Source of the DNA: Lucinisca nassula
Taxonomy: Eukaryota > Mollusca > Bivalvia > Lucinida > Lucinidae
Length of the DNA stretch: 64,000 nt
Reading direction: 5' to 3'
Assembly (NCBI GenBank): GCA_963580285.1
Contig: OY757016.1
Coordinates: 40,439,124 to 40,503,123 of the forward strand
The notes beneath the pieces were generated by a model, which saw nothing but the letters and a program-made list of their open reading frames with translations, was not told the DNA's origin and made no database searches. Below are positions 41,820 to 52,074 of this stretch, in pieces (the first letter of the stretch is position 1; every line of letters begins with the position of its first letter). A program made the translations under genes and the position numbers.

Positions 41820-42111
41820 CGCGGGTGGTTGGATGAGGCAAAGGTGACGTGCATCTTGCGTCACTGGGGTGTTTAACTGATATTGGCTTACAGTTGGTTA
41901 AGGCCTGCTGTCCTTGCAGCAGGTAAGGGTAGAGGGGGAGCATTGTTATTCCTTCTGTTTTTCCACTTCCATTCATTTTCCTCTTTCTCCTCTGACCCTT
42001 ACTTTCATCTCACTTACTGTCTCTTCTATCTCTTTTCTCCCTTTCTCTGGTAGACGACACAAAATGACCCATAAGGCTTGACATGTTGTTAAACCCCAAA
42101 CAATCAATCCA
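41820..42111 (+). mobile_element. SINE-D, 292 bp, with perfect 14-bp TSD
   Basis: It is flanked by tcaatgacattttc on both sides (41806-41819 and 42112-42125). The body has gaggcaaaggtgacgtgcat, ctgctgtccttgcagcaggt and a pyrimidine-rich section (ctcttctatctcttttctcc). The tail is tgttaaaccccaaacaatca. A related copy is at 46643-46860. Confidence 0.85.
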
Positions 42112-42207
42112 TCAATGACATTTTCAGTGTTAGAAGGTACCTGTGTTGACTATTTGGAGCCTTTGTTATATCTAGCAAGAAGCAATATTTGGTCCCATAA
42201 TGCATCT

Positions 42208-42457
42208 CGGCCCAGTTGTTCAAAGCCCTGTTTTCTTATGGAACACATTAGTGGCAAAAAGTTAAACGGATTAGTAAGTACAACATATGTATCTAATACA
42301 TGGCTAATTTTCCTGAAAAAAAAAATGTGAGTAGCTTTTGCATTTGCAAAAGCTACTCACATTTTTTTTTTAGAAATATAGCATATCAGCAATGGGAAAT
42401 GCTCAAATTTTTGACAAAATCTGAACAAACAGCATCATTTCCTTTGAACAACCGGGC
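42208..42457. mobile_element. MITE-T6-like element with long central hairpin
   Basis: The ends ggcccagttgttcaaagc and ctttgaacaaccgggctcc are inverted. The centre pairs aaatgtgagtagcttttgca perfectly with its complement. Confidence 0.75.
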
Positions 42458-42480
42458 TCCGATATACAAGCAGGGTAAGT

Positions 42481-42644
42481 ACAGTAATAGTCCTATATTA
42501 AGACCACCTTTAGGGCTGTTCAAAAGTGGTCTTTAAGACCATGCAGAAGACACAAAGAAAGAATAACTGAAACCTACTAAATAAGCTTTTCAAAGCAGAA
42601 TTGGTCTGAATTTAAGGTGGTCTTAATAGCGGAATTTCACCGTA
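42481..42644. mobile_element. MITE-T3 copy, short
   Basis: Ends acagtaatagtcctatatta and gcggaatttcaccgt. The inner hairpin is truncated after gttcaaaagtggtctttaag. Confidence 0.65.
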
Positions 42645-42759
42645 CTTTGGCTCTATTAAATAAGCAGATATATATTAAATATAGGCATAACATAAGTGAC
42701 ATCTTCTGCATGAGACCCAAAGCTTATAAATCAAATAACAAGGTTTCTCTTCTTATGCG

Positions 42760-43080
42760 ACCCCCTTCCCCCACCCCCACCCCACCCCCACCCCACCCCC
42801 CAACGTGCTATATCCATAAAATTAGCCTTTTATAAGCAAACGGTTTCAAACCTGGTCAGACGTGGCGTTCTGTGTCACTTGATCTGGGTCTACACTATTT
42901 GACAAGGTCCCAGAATATGAGCCACCCCGATAACCATGAAGTCACGGCGACAAGAAGAGCGTGGTGTCACGTGGACAACAGCAGGTGGGAAGCTTCTGTA
43001 GTATCAAGAACTTTGTGCCGATTGTTGGGTCGATTAATAAACAATCGACCCAATAAACAATCGACCCCAATACTGGAGTC
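42760..43080. repeat. CCCCA-rich tract, H1 hairpin and gggtcgatt inverted motif
   Basis: (cccca)n-like tract at 42768-42801. H1-type hairpin at 42837-42903. 43020-43070 has gggtcgattaataaacaatc with gaccc repeats. Confidence 0.55.
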
Positions 43081-43147
43081 CGAAATAAATTAGTTTTTAC
43101 ACAAAATAATGGATACAAAAGGCAAGAGAAAATATTGGCACAATGTT

Positions 43148-43272
43148 ATTGTTTGTTTGATTTGTGGTTTAACGTCCACGTCAACACTGTAAAGGTCATT
43201 TTGGAGACGTTGCTTCCAATTTTGTGGGACTTTTACCCGACCTTGAGATGAAATGACATCTCAAGCCCTGCC
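43148..43272 (-). mobile_element. SINE-B 3' fragment, reverse orientation
   Basis: It contains tgtggtttaacgtccacgtc, ttttggagacgttgcttcca and the ttttacccgaccttgagatg part. It stops after ctcaagccctgcc. Confidence 0.65.
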
Positions 43273-43472
43273 TTCCAGGCATAATGTTCTAAATACAATT
43301 TTCTAAGTACAGTGATCGCCCAAACACAGGGGTTGGGCTTTGAGACTTGATAAGGAGAACCACCAAATCTGCTGAACCATCCCATAGTTCGGTTTGCATT
43401 GGTAGGATTTTGCACTCGGCCCAATCCAGTCAAACTGTTTTCATAATCAACTCAGCTCATCCCCTCATAAAT

Positions 43473-43665
43473 ACAGTGGAATTCCGCTATTAAGACCACC
43501 TAAAATTAATACTAATTCTGCCTAGAAGGATGCAGTTATTCTTTCTTCGCGTTTTCTGCATGGAATGCTCTCTGGCCAATGACCACCCTTGGGACTGTTC
43601 AAAAGTGGTCTTAAAGACCACTTTTGAACTGTCCCAAAGGTGCCCTTAATATGGAAATTAACTGT
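43473..43665. mobile_element. MITE-T3 copy, well preserved
   Basis: It begins acagtggaattccgctatta. The inner hairpin is gttcaaaagtggtcttaaag and complement. The right end aaattaactgt is decayed. Confidence 0.7.
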
Positions 43666-43846
43666 GTATAAATTGCCAAATGAGTGGAGCAGGAAAAAAG
43701 TACATATAAAATTTTGGCCCTGTCATATAATTCGTTGCTCCGCCAGAGATTCTAAAAATCAAGCAAGAAAAGTTAATGCAAAAACTAAGTAATCATGTGA
43801 CATAGTTGCAGTTTTTGCTTTGCGGAGAAATAGTAGGGAAAAAAGA

Positions 43847-43986
43847 TCACATCTTCTCTGCCGGCGGCGCCGACGGTGTGGACTGGTGCTCCTCATAAGC
43901 TGGCGGTGGTTCCCCGCCGTACGGCTGGTACGGTGGTTGGCCAGCATACGGTTGAGCTGCACTGGTGTTTGGAGGCTGGCCATACC
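43847..43986 (-). CDS. Terminal exon of PPPAY protein
   Basis: The acceptor is aataatttcag|gg on the minus strand. It encodes YGQPPNTSAAQPYAGQPPYQ and PYGGEPPPAYEEH through to the stop at 43847-43849. A (taa)n run from a SINE-side microsatellite sits just upstream of the acceptor. Confidence 0.75.
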
Positions 43987-45981
43987 CTGAAATAATAATA
44001 ATAATAATAATCTGTTTGTTTGTATTGGATTTTAATGGCCCAATAAACACTATTTAGCTCATTTTTGAGCCGGTCAGTTTACCTCCACACTTTTCCTCGG
44101 CAGGCGTATACTTAAGCGGTTTACCAGTACAGTGCACATTCTTTCGTCAGTCGCCTGCCCAGGCAAAGCGGTGCGAGTCGGCCCGTCCATGCTTATAAAC
44201 CCTATTGGTTTCATTGGGCGGAAGGGCTTGAGATGTTATTTCATCTCAATGTGGGGTAAAAGTCCCACAAAATTTGAAGCAACGTCTCCAAAATGCCCTT
44301 TACAGTGTTGACGGTGACGTTAAACCTCAAATCAAACAAACAAAGCTTTCGTCAGACACTGACAACTGCCCTTCTTGAATCAGCGGAAGGGAGAGAATGA
44401 CCAAAGAAAAGATTTCATGATCAATCTCCACGAAATAATGTTGCCGACCCCGGCAGGTAGCGAACCCGCGTCCTCCTGATCAACAGTCAGACGTGCATCC
44501 GACTGAGCTACCGAGGTAATAGTAAGAAGAAGAAGATTATGATGGTGATGAAGAAATTTTTCATAGATGAGCCAGCGCACGACAAAACTTACAAACAGAC
44601 ATGTGCGCTCATCGAAGACTCAGATCAGCCTGCGCATCCATATAGACTAACCAGTGACTTCTCTTACTGCATGAAGGAGCATTGGGCCCTAAGCTATCCT
44701 TAGAGCGCACAACGAGAACTCTGATCAGACTGCGCGGATGCGCAGGCTGATCTGAGTCTTCGTTGGGCGCCCGTCTTATTGTAGGTTTTGTCATGCGCTG
44801 GCTCATAGTATGAATGTACGGAATATGCGCTTGTTTGTTTAATCACGAGCTAGTGTCTTCAAAACTGTCATTTAGTATATTGTTCCATCTGCACAGGTCA
44901 GCTGCGTAAAACCCAATGCTAGCCAAGGCCGTCACCCTGACCATGACATTTTTGTGACTGCACGTATGTAATTTGTTTTCTAGACAAAAATTCGTAGATG
45001 GCAATTTAGGTAAGTGCTTCTAGCACCATTTGTCTAAAACCGTTTGCAAATATCTTTTTATTCATTCGCCAAGGACAACGTCCTGACGACTTAACATTTT
45101 TGACGTTACAAACTTAAACATAAAACTATGACTATGTCTAAGCAACATCAAATGACTAATTCCCTTATTTTCATTTAAGAAATGAAATTTATTTTTCTGC
45201 AGTTCATGGATGTATGAACGCAGTGGGCCGCGTGCAAAGTAAATGAACCCCCTTCGGGTTTCATGTAAACTTTGCTAGCGACCCACTGTCGTTCATACTT
45301 TCATGAAAAAACAGAAAAATTAACTTTACTTTTTATATTTACAGTATTTGCCCCTCATCACTGGGCGAAAAAATGCTTGTAGTGCAAACTTTTAAAGCTG
45401 AAAAACATATAAACGCAGTTTTTCTACAAAGAGCGGAGCAGCGTTGACGTCATCAACGCCCATAGAGAAAAATGGTTTAGAATGACGTCACTTAACGTCA
45501 CTGAAAATCATGTGATTCCGTGCGTTCATGGAAGTATGAACGCAATTGTTTTCTATAGGTTTACATTAGACTTGACACTGGAAATGTAAATATTAGAAAT
45601 TTAAGGTTTTGACCGTGTATACTATAACCCCAAAAATTGTCACATCAATAGGGTTATTTGTCCTGAATTGCAAAAAATTCCCGACATTTCAAAATTTTAA
45701 TTTTCACTGACTTCGTTTTCGAAATTCCCTGACTGTTCACTGAGCTTAAACGTTTTCATTCCTTGATGGTGGCATCTGTTAAAGAAATAACTTACCTTGC
45801 GGTTGAACTTGTGGGTTCCACTGTGGCCCCGGTTGACCCCAAGGCGGTCCCTGTTGCGGCTGTGGATAATATCCTCCTGGGCCACCAGGGGATGGCTGGA
45901 CTATAATTGTAGATTGAGCTGTGGGCTGCGTAACAACGGTGCCACGTGCGTTGTCGGGTGGGTTGTCATGGTAATATTCCG
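43847..45981 (-). CDS. Pro/Gly/Tyr/Gln-rich protein with PPPAY tail (last two exons, partial)
   Basis: Two exons, 45981-45796 and 43986-43847, join in phase 1 and encode a 107-aa C-terminal tail: QPSPGGPGGYYPQPQQGPP and related low-complexity sequence, then GEPPPAYEEHQ and a stop after EKM. PPxY is the ligand of WW domains, for example in Nedd4-type ubiquitin ligases. Such tails are common on the cytoplasmic side of small membrane proteins. The acceptors (tttccag and aataatttcag) and the donor (caag|gtaag) are good, and both exons keep the same frame and composition. N-terminal exons are not identified, so the family cannot be named. The intron between holds SINE-A/B, MITE-T5 and a foldback element. 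Confidence 0.7.
44018..44520 (-). mobile_element. SINE-A, reverse orientation, split by SINE-B
   Basis: SINE-A parts are 44018-44150 and 44346-44520. The tRNA-like head (complement of ccgacccc..gcgaacccgcgt) is at the right end. Confidence 0.8.
44151..44345 (+). mobile_element. 5'-truncated SINE-B inserted in SINE-A, 10-bp TSD
   Basis: ctttcgtcag flanks both ends (44141-44150, 44346-44355). The insert starts at cgcctgcccaggcaaagcgg and ends with (caaa)n: a 5'-truncated, tail-complete copy, as expected for target-primed reverse transcription. Confidence 0.88.
44578..44805. mobile_element. MITE-T5 copy
   Basis: tgagccagcgcacgacaaaa and its inverse at the right end. The inner hairpin has actctgatcagactgcgcgg and complement. 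Sister of 30586. Confidence 0.8.
44806..45175. other. Unassigned spacer in the PPPAY gene intron
   Basis: No element is recognised. Confidence 0.4.
45180..45600. mobile_element. Foldback element (inverse of 37020-37560)
   Basis: A hairpin of about 60-bp arms lies at 45200-45310: gaacgcagtgggccgcgtgc, gaacccccttcgggttt and complement. It is followed by gcgaaaaaatgcttgtagtg, tttttctacaaagagcggag, ttttctataggtttacatta. Confidence 0.75.
45796..45981 (-). CDS. Penultimate exon of PPPAY protein
   Basis: The acceptor is catttccag|cg and the donor ccgcaag|gtaag (minus strand). It encodes EYYHDNPPDNARGTVVTQPT, an STIIVQPS stretch and Pro/Gln/Gly-rich sequence. 186 nt, phase 1 at both ends. Confidence 0.72.
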
Positions 45982-46082
45982 CTGGAAATGAAAATTCAGA
46001 CACTGGGTGGCCTGAGTGGCGGTAGAGATCATGGGGATACTTACTAAGGGTACAATAGTTCTGTTTTTTATTTTTGAAAACC

Positions 46083-46578
46083 TTAAAGGGAATGGGAACA
46101 CCTAGCTGGCAGATTTTACCGCCATTTTGCAAAGAGAGACAACTTTCGGGACTTTCGGGACTTCCTGTTCCCTTTTCTATAACCCCTGTCCCACTGAAAA
46201 AGGAGTCTAACCTTAATGGAAATAATTTGCTCCTCAGGAGCATTTTTTCCCCTTTAAGAGCTGATCCCTACCAACATACCAGACAAAACAATTTTACAGG
46301 AGTTGCCTCCCCTGAAGGTGCATTTTTCCCCTTAAAGGAATTGATGCACTTTTATGGGCAGTAACTCTTTCAAAAATGTGTTTGTCTCTTATCAATAGGG
46401 ATTTATTCTTAAAGGTGCCACTCTTAAAGGAAAAGGAAAGAATTAAATTCTTTCCATTAAGAGCGGTCCCTTTGTCATAATAGTTCAGTTAATAGGAAGC
46501 CAAACAATAAGATACGAAACTTGTCTCATTTGTGAAAAAAAAGCGGAAAATATTGCCAAGTTTATTCATTCCCTTTAA
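46083..46578. mobile_element. MITE-T2 copy, longer, TTAA at both ends
   Basis: It starts TTAAAGGGAATGGGAACACC and ends TTCATTCCCTTTAA. It contains two successive hairpin-type segments (46215-46260 and 46405-46470), which suggests internal duplication. Confidence 0.7.
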
Positions 46579-46642
46579 CCTACTTCTATACAAATATAAT
46601 GGTGATAATCGGAGTGTTTAAGAAAACTCAACTTCACTCACT

Positions 46643-46860
46643 ATGTGGTGGTGGTTGGGTGAGGCAAAGGTGACGTGTATCTTGCGTCACCTGGGCGTCC
46701 AACGGATATTACATGTAGCTTACAGTTGGATAAAGCCTGCTGTCCTTGCAGCAGGTAAGGGTCGAGGGAGGATGTTGTTATTTCTTCTGTTTCTGCACTT
46801 CTATTCATTTTCCTCTTTCTCCTCTGTCCCAAACTTTCATCTCATCTACTAAAAAAATCT
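46643..46860 (+). mobile_element. SINE-D copy, 3'-truncated
   Basis: It shares ggttgggtgaggcaaaggtg, cctgctgtccttgcagcagg and ttctattcattttcctcttt with 41820-42111. Confidence 0.7.
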
Positions 46861-46899
46861 TTCTCCTATCGCTCATTACGATAACACATCCGTGCGACA

Positions 46900-47095
46900 A
46901 AGTGCATTTTTCACATCTCCAAAATAGCTACTTTTCTGATGAAAATCCGAGATATTTTTCTTATATATACTGCAAACATATGGTGTGGGTACTCGTCAGA
47001 ACCGCCTCATTCACTATGTTTCGACCCGGCAGGTAACAAACCCCGACCCGCGAACCCGCGACGCGCATCCGTCTGAGCTACAGAAGCCGGCAGGT
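46900..47095. repeat. Fragments of MITE-T1 and SINE-A head
   Basis: 46930-47015 has gatgaaaatccgagatattt and gggtactcgtcagaaccgcc. 47025-47095 is a reverse tRNA-like head (gacgcgcatccgtctgagct). Confidence 0.55.
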
Positions 47096-47299
47096 TCAGG
47101 TAAAAGGCAGCAGCGACATATGGGGAACTGATTTCTGCTATTTTTGGAACCTACTGTTTGTCATCCTAGAAATCCACCCCCTGTCTTCTCTTAAAGGAAA
47201 GAATAGCGGCACGAGGAGGACATACGAGATACTGACATTGACATAAGACGCAAGTTTCCTGAGAATTCAGAAGGATTTCGGAAGTTGTTACCTCACCCG

Positions 47300-49310
47300 C
47301 CAAGTCGCTGAGGCGCGTACGTAATAGGCCTGCTATGTAGTCTTGGCTTATAAAACCTCATCAGTGATCTGGAAACTTAGACTCACTGAAGACTAAGATG
47401 GAGCCTAAGACTAGGAGAAGGCATAAGACTGAAGACTAAGACTAGGAGGAAGACTAAGACTGAAGACTAAGACTAGGAGGAAGACTAAGACTGAAGACTA
47501 AGACGGAAGACTAAGATGGAAGACGAGGAACTGGAGATTCCGGCCCGCGCACTAGTACTGGTAAACCGCTTAGAGGATCTAAGCATGTCCAGGAACCGCG
47601 GTGCGAGGCGGACCGTCCATGCTTATAAACCCTATTGGTTTCATTGGGCGACAGGGCTTGAGATGTCATTTCATCTCAATGTCGGGTAAAAGTCCAACAA
47701 AATTGGAAGCAACGTCCCCAAAATGACCTTCACAGTGTTGACGGGGACGTTAAACCTCCAATCAAACAAACAAAAGAACTGGAGACTAAGTCGGAGGACT
47801 AAGACTAGGAGGAAGACTATATGCTGCCTGTGAAGGCGCGTACGTCATAGGCTTACTTTGTAGTCTCTGCTAATAAAACGTCATTAGTGATCTGGAAACT
47901 GAGACTAAGAGGAAGACTAAGACTGAAGATTAAGACTAGGAGAAAGATTAAATCTTAAGACTATGACGGAAGACTAAGACTGGGGGGGGGGGGGGTGAGG
48001 GGGGGGGGGAGAGAAACAGACCAAAGTCTAAGACAGAAGACTAAGTCTAGGAGAAAGACTAAGACTGAAGACTATGACGAAAAACTTAGATAAGGAGGAA
48101 TACTAAGACTGAAAACTAAGATGGAGACTAAAACTAGGAGAAGACTAAGACTAGGGAGAAAGATTAAATCTGAAGACTATGATTGAAGACTAAGACTAGG
48201 AGGAAGACTAGGAGGAAGACGAAGAATGAAGACTAAGACAAAAGACTTAGTCTATGAGACGGAAGACAAAGACTAGATGGAAGAATAAGGCTAAAGACTA
48301 TGACGGAAGACAAAGGTTAAGAGGAAGACTAAGGCTGAAGACCCAGACGGAAGACTAGGCTGAGAGAAAGACTAGGACTGAAGACTAAGACGAAATACTA
48401 AGACGTAAGATGAAGAAATGAATACATGTACCAAGACGGGCCACTTAGACTAGGAAGATGAGTAACACTGATGCTAGGACAAGAGAAATATTAAGACAGA
48501 AGATTAAAATGGAAGGCTAAGATTAGCAGATAGATTAGGACTGAAAACTAAGACGGAAGCCTGTGACTAAGAGGAATACTATGACTGGAGACTGAGAGGG
48601 AAGGTTAAGAGTAGTAGAATACTAAGACTGATGACTAAAACGGAAGGCTACGACTAGGAGAAAGATTAAGACAGAAGTCTAAGACGGAAGACTGAGACTA
48701 AGAGGAATCTAAGACTGAAGTCTAAGACGGAAGACTAAGACTAAAGACTACGACGGAAGACTAAGAATAGCAAGAAGACTAAGAGTGAAGACTAAGACGG
48801 AAGACTGAGACAAAGAGGAATACTAAGACTGAAGTCTAAGACGGAAGACTAAGACTAAAGACTAAGACGGAAGCCTTAGAATAGGAGGAAGACTAAGACA
48901 GAGAACTGAGACTTAGAGGAAGACTAAGACTAAAACTGAAGACTAAGACTGAATACTAAGACATAAGACAAAGACTGAAGACTAAGACGGAAATCTAATA
49001 CTAAGAGTAAGACTAAGACTAAAGTTTAAGACTAGGAAGAAGACTGAGACTGGAGACTAAGATGGAAAACTTTGACTGAATACTAAGAAAGAAGTCTAAG
49101 ACTGAAGACTAAGGCGGAATACTAATACTAAGACTGAAGACTAAGAGTAGGAGGAAGATTAAGACTGAAGACTTAGACTGAAGACTAAGACAAGAAGGCA
49201 GGTTAAGACTGAAGACTAAGAGGAAAATCAAACCTGAAGACTAAGACGGAAGACTAAAAAGAAGACTTAGACTGGAGACTAAGACGGAAGACCAAGACTG
49301 AATGTCGATT
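47300..49310. repeat. Purine-rich tandem array of agactaagac(t/g)ga words (about 13 bp)
   Basis: Imperfect 13-bp words agactaagactga and agactaagacgga, mixed with aggagga and ggaaga, fill about 1.9 kb. The strand shown is strongly purine-rich. A unique flank (47300-47385: ggcgcgtacgtaatag, taaaacctcatcagtgatct) is repeated inside the array at 47830-47905. G runs lie at 47982-48010. Confidence 0.85.
47538..47775 (+). mobile_element. 5'-truncated SINE-B in the purine array, 10-bp TSD
   Basis: gaactggaga flanks both ends (47528-47537 and 47776-47785). It begins ttccggcccgcgcactagta and ends in (caaa)n. Confidence 0.88.
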
Positions 49311-49650
49311 GACTCGATTTCTCCCTATATGAAACCATTTATGAACAAAGAACATTTTTGTCGTAATCACTCCTGAAAAAAGGCTGACAACGAACATAAA
49401 AACGGTTTAGCTTTGCTGTCTTAGTCTGTCTGAAGTGCCAGTTTTTACGTCTTATTGTCGCAGAAACATTGCATTTTGAACTACAATTGTCGTTATTACA
49501 TTTCTCTTGACCTTAATTATATTTCCTGGTAACGGCGTCGAAATGTGTAGGCGAGAGGAGAGTTTTCTTGCAAAAAAAAAAAAAAAAAAAATGAAACTGC
49601 GTCAACAAGCCGAACAAAATGTCGGGTGATCTTTCTTGAAAGTGTTTTGT
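49311..49650. other. Unassigned spacer
   Basis: No gene is recognised. A poly-A run lies at 49572-49590. Confidence 0.4.
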
Positions 49651-49870
49651 TTAAGGGGAAAGGGTACACCTGGCAGATTTTTCCGTCATTTTTAAAAGGG
49701 AGACAACTTTCGAGACTTCTTGTTCGTTTTTCTATAAGACCTGTCCACTGAAAAAGGCGTCTACTCTTAAAGGAAAGAATTTGCTCCTAAGGAGCAAATT
49801 CTTTCCTTTAAGAGTTGACCCCTATTGTCATGGGAGACATTCCAGAAGTTGCCTCCCCTGAAAGTGTATC
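49651..49870. mobile_element. MITE-T2 copy, right end lost
   Basis: It starts TTAAGGGGAAAGGGTACACC. A perfect hairpin lies at 49765-49812: cttaaaggaaagaatttgct, cctaagg and complement. The right TIR is decayed after gcctcccctgaaagtgta. Confidence 0.75.
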
Positions 49871-49924
49871 CAATTACGCAGATGCGTATTGATTGTGTGT
49901 AAGAACCGGTACGCATTTGCTAGT

Positions 49925-50092
49925 TTACCAGGTGTACGATTCAAGAAGGGCAGTTGTCAGTTTCTGGCGAAAAAAAAGTTGAACTGTACTGGTACCGCTT
50001 ATTTATAAGCCTGCCCATGAAGTGCGGTAAGGTTAACTGACCGGATCGATATGACCCAACTACAGTTGACTGGTCCGTAAAACTAAAAAAAT
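49925..50092 (+). mobile_element. SINE-A fragment lacking the tRNA head
   Basis: It starts at gattcaagaagggcagttgt and includes ctgcccatgaagtgcggtaa and tgactggtccgtaaaac. Confidence 0.65.
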
Positions 50093-50179
50093 GTCTTCGA
50101 AATAGGTATGCCTCGATAAAACCTTATTTTATAGGATAGAGGAAAAACATAAAAAAAAAAAACAACAGTTTACTGGATT

Positions 50180-50232
50180 ACATACATTCTTCACGGGGAC
50201 GTTAAACTTCAAACAAAAAAACAAACAAACAT
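50180..50232 (+). mobile_element. SINE-B tail fragment
   Basis: cacggggacgttaaacttca with an (aaac)n tail only. Confidence 0.5.
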
Positions 50233-50364
50233 TTACATGCATTTTTAGTTGGGTGGGATATATTAAACAGTCTTGCTTCCAGACTTTGATGTCGTTTTCA
50301 CCAAATATTCTGAGTTTCAAGGAAACCTTGTAGCTAGTAGCTACATGGTCTAGGAACTAGGGAT

Positions 50365-50582
50365 GGTTGGTTGATTTGAGGTTTAACGTCCCCGTCAACA
50401 CTGTAAAGGTCATTTTGGAGACGTTGCTTCCAATTTTGTGGGACTTTTACCCGACACTGAGATGAAATGACAAGCCCTGTCGCCCAATGAAACCAATAGG
50501 GTTTGTTAGCATTCAGCTCTGCGTGAAGAAGCAGCATGCAGCCCATATATTTCTTCAAGCCCCTATGGGCGGGGGCCGAAAG
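50365..50582 (-). mobile_element. SINE-B copy with internal deletion, reverse orientation
   Basis: The reverse complement has the cccgcccataggggcttgaa head and the tail, but the gtaaaccgcttag core is missing. Confidence 0.7.
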
Positions 50583-50804
50583 GGACTAGGGAAGTTAGTC
50601 CCTAGAACCAGGGACTAACTTCCCATATCACAGGTCGTGGTTTACGAATGTCAGTTGACATGTCACCAGTTATACAATTCTCATTCTGATTCTGATTCTT
50701 ACCCCCTTATCTTGCTGAATATTCATTTAAGCCACACCTATTTCTGTCTATCAACCAATCAAATTACTTTATGTAATTTATTGCTACAAATTCATAAACT
50801 GAAT

Positions 50805-50873
50805 GCCAAACAGTGTAGATCCTGATCAGATGGCTTCTTCAGAAGCCATCTGATCTGGATCTACACTGTTTGC
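50805..50873. repeat. H1 hairpin, near perfect
   Basis: gccaaacagtgtagatcctg, cagatggcttcttcagaagc and the complementary arm. The best H1 copy in the window. Confidence 0.75.
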
Positions 50874-51055
50874 AAAAATAGGGGTTGTCGTGAACAGCAA
50901 GATAAAGGTTAATTATCTGTCTCAGGAACATGAAGGTCGGATGTTTTCCCAAGGTTAAATGAAAAGCAATCATACAGAAAAGAAAATAAAGAAAATACCT
51001 AAATGAACAAAACATTTTACGCTTTAACTAAAAAATAGATATCAGACTATTAGCT

Positions 51056-51291
51056 GAGCCCCGCCAAGCGAATTTGTGTCTTCGAGCATTCCGTCATGAC
51101 AAATTTTAACTGCGCATGCCCAGCCATTCAGAGAGGCAAAGGATATGGCTTTCTGTCTGAAGGTTCCTCTTGATTCACTGCTTGTATGAGCGAGCAGCGA
51201 AGGTTCTGGCGAGACTGCGCGGATGCGCAGGCTCGCCTGAACCTTCGCTGCTCGCATAGGCGATAAGTACCAAAATCGCTTGACGGGGCCC
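51056..51291. mobile_element. MITE-T4, 236 bp, with 4-bp TSD AGCT
   Basis: Same length and nearly the same sequence as 33232-33467. AGCT flanks both ends (51052-51055, 51292-51295). Confidence 0.85.
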
Positions 51292-51328
51292 AGCTAGTCT
51301 ATACATTATATTAAACTTAGCTTAAAAA

Positions 51329-51403
<75 letters not shown>

Positions 51404-51404
51404 A

Positions 51405-51488
<84 letters not shown>

Positions 51489-51587
51489 TAATACCGATGA
51501 CGACGACGACGCTGATGGCGACAACGATGATGATAATTTGCTGATGACGACGACGACGATGATGATGATGATGATGACGACGACGAC

Positions 51588-51657
<70 letters not shown>

Positions 51658-51665
51658 ATGATAAC
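51329..51665. repeat. (GAT)n-(AAT)n-(GAC)n-(GAT)n microsatellite block
   Basis: (gat)n at 51329-51435, (aat)n at 51437-51488, mixed gac/gat units at 51497-51560, then (gat)n to 51655. The poly-His/poly-Leu frame on the minus strand is a by-product. Confidence 0.95.
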
Positions 51666-52060
51666 GATTCGTAACTTGTACTATTGTATCATAAGCTGCG
51701 ACTTAAGACATTAAATTCTGAAAATTACGGAGAAAAAAAAAAGAAAAGAAAATGACATCGATCTGAATTACGCCTTACCTCACGCAAAGTCTATATTTCA
51801 CCAGGACTCCATGGAAACCAAGCTTAATGACAGCCATTAACGAAGAGCATAAATCTCGTCATAAAAAATTCTATTAACTTCTTAACAGTGTTGGGTTGAC
51901 AGCGCCGTGTACCGCAGCCACCCATCTACACAATCAGCAAATTTAAGCGAAACGCAAAGTGCATACGGGTAATCTACATATATACTGTTAGTCCAGTTAC
52001 CGGATATTAGCTAAGACCCAGGCTGACCTGCGTCTTCGCCAGTGGTCCCTATGTACATGT
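51666..52060. other. Spacer with a possible first exon on the minus strand
   Basis: On the minus strand an ATG at 51837 opens a short frame (MAVIKLGFHGVLVKYRLCV) to a strong donor GAG|GTAAGG at 51778. Its phase (2) does not fit the PPPAY exon directly, so at least one more exon would be needed. Otherwise nothing is recognised. Confidence 0.2.
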
Positions 52061-52074
52061 GAAAATAACGGTAT

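Noticed and set aside
51306..51524. Poly-His/poly-Leu protein
   Set aside because: It is a translation of (GAT)n/(AAT)n simple repeats.
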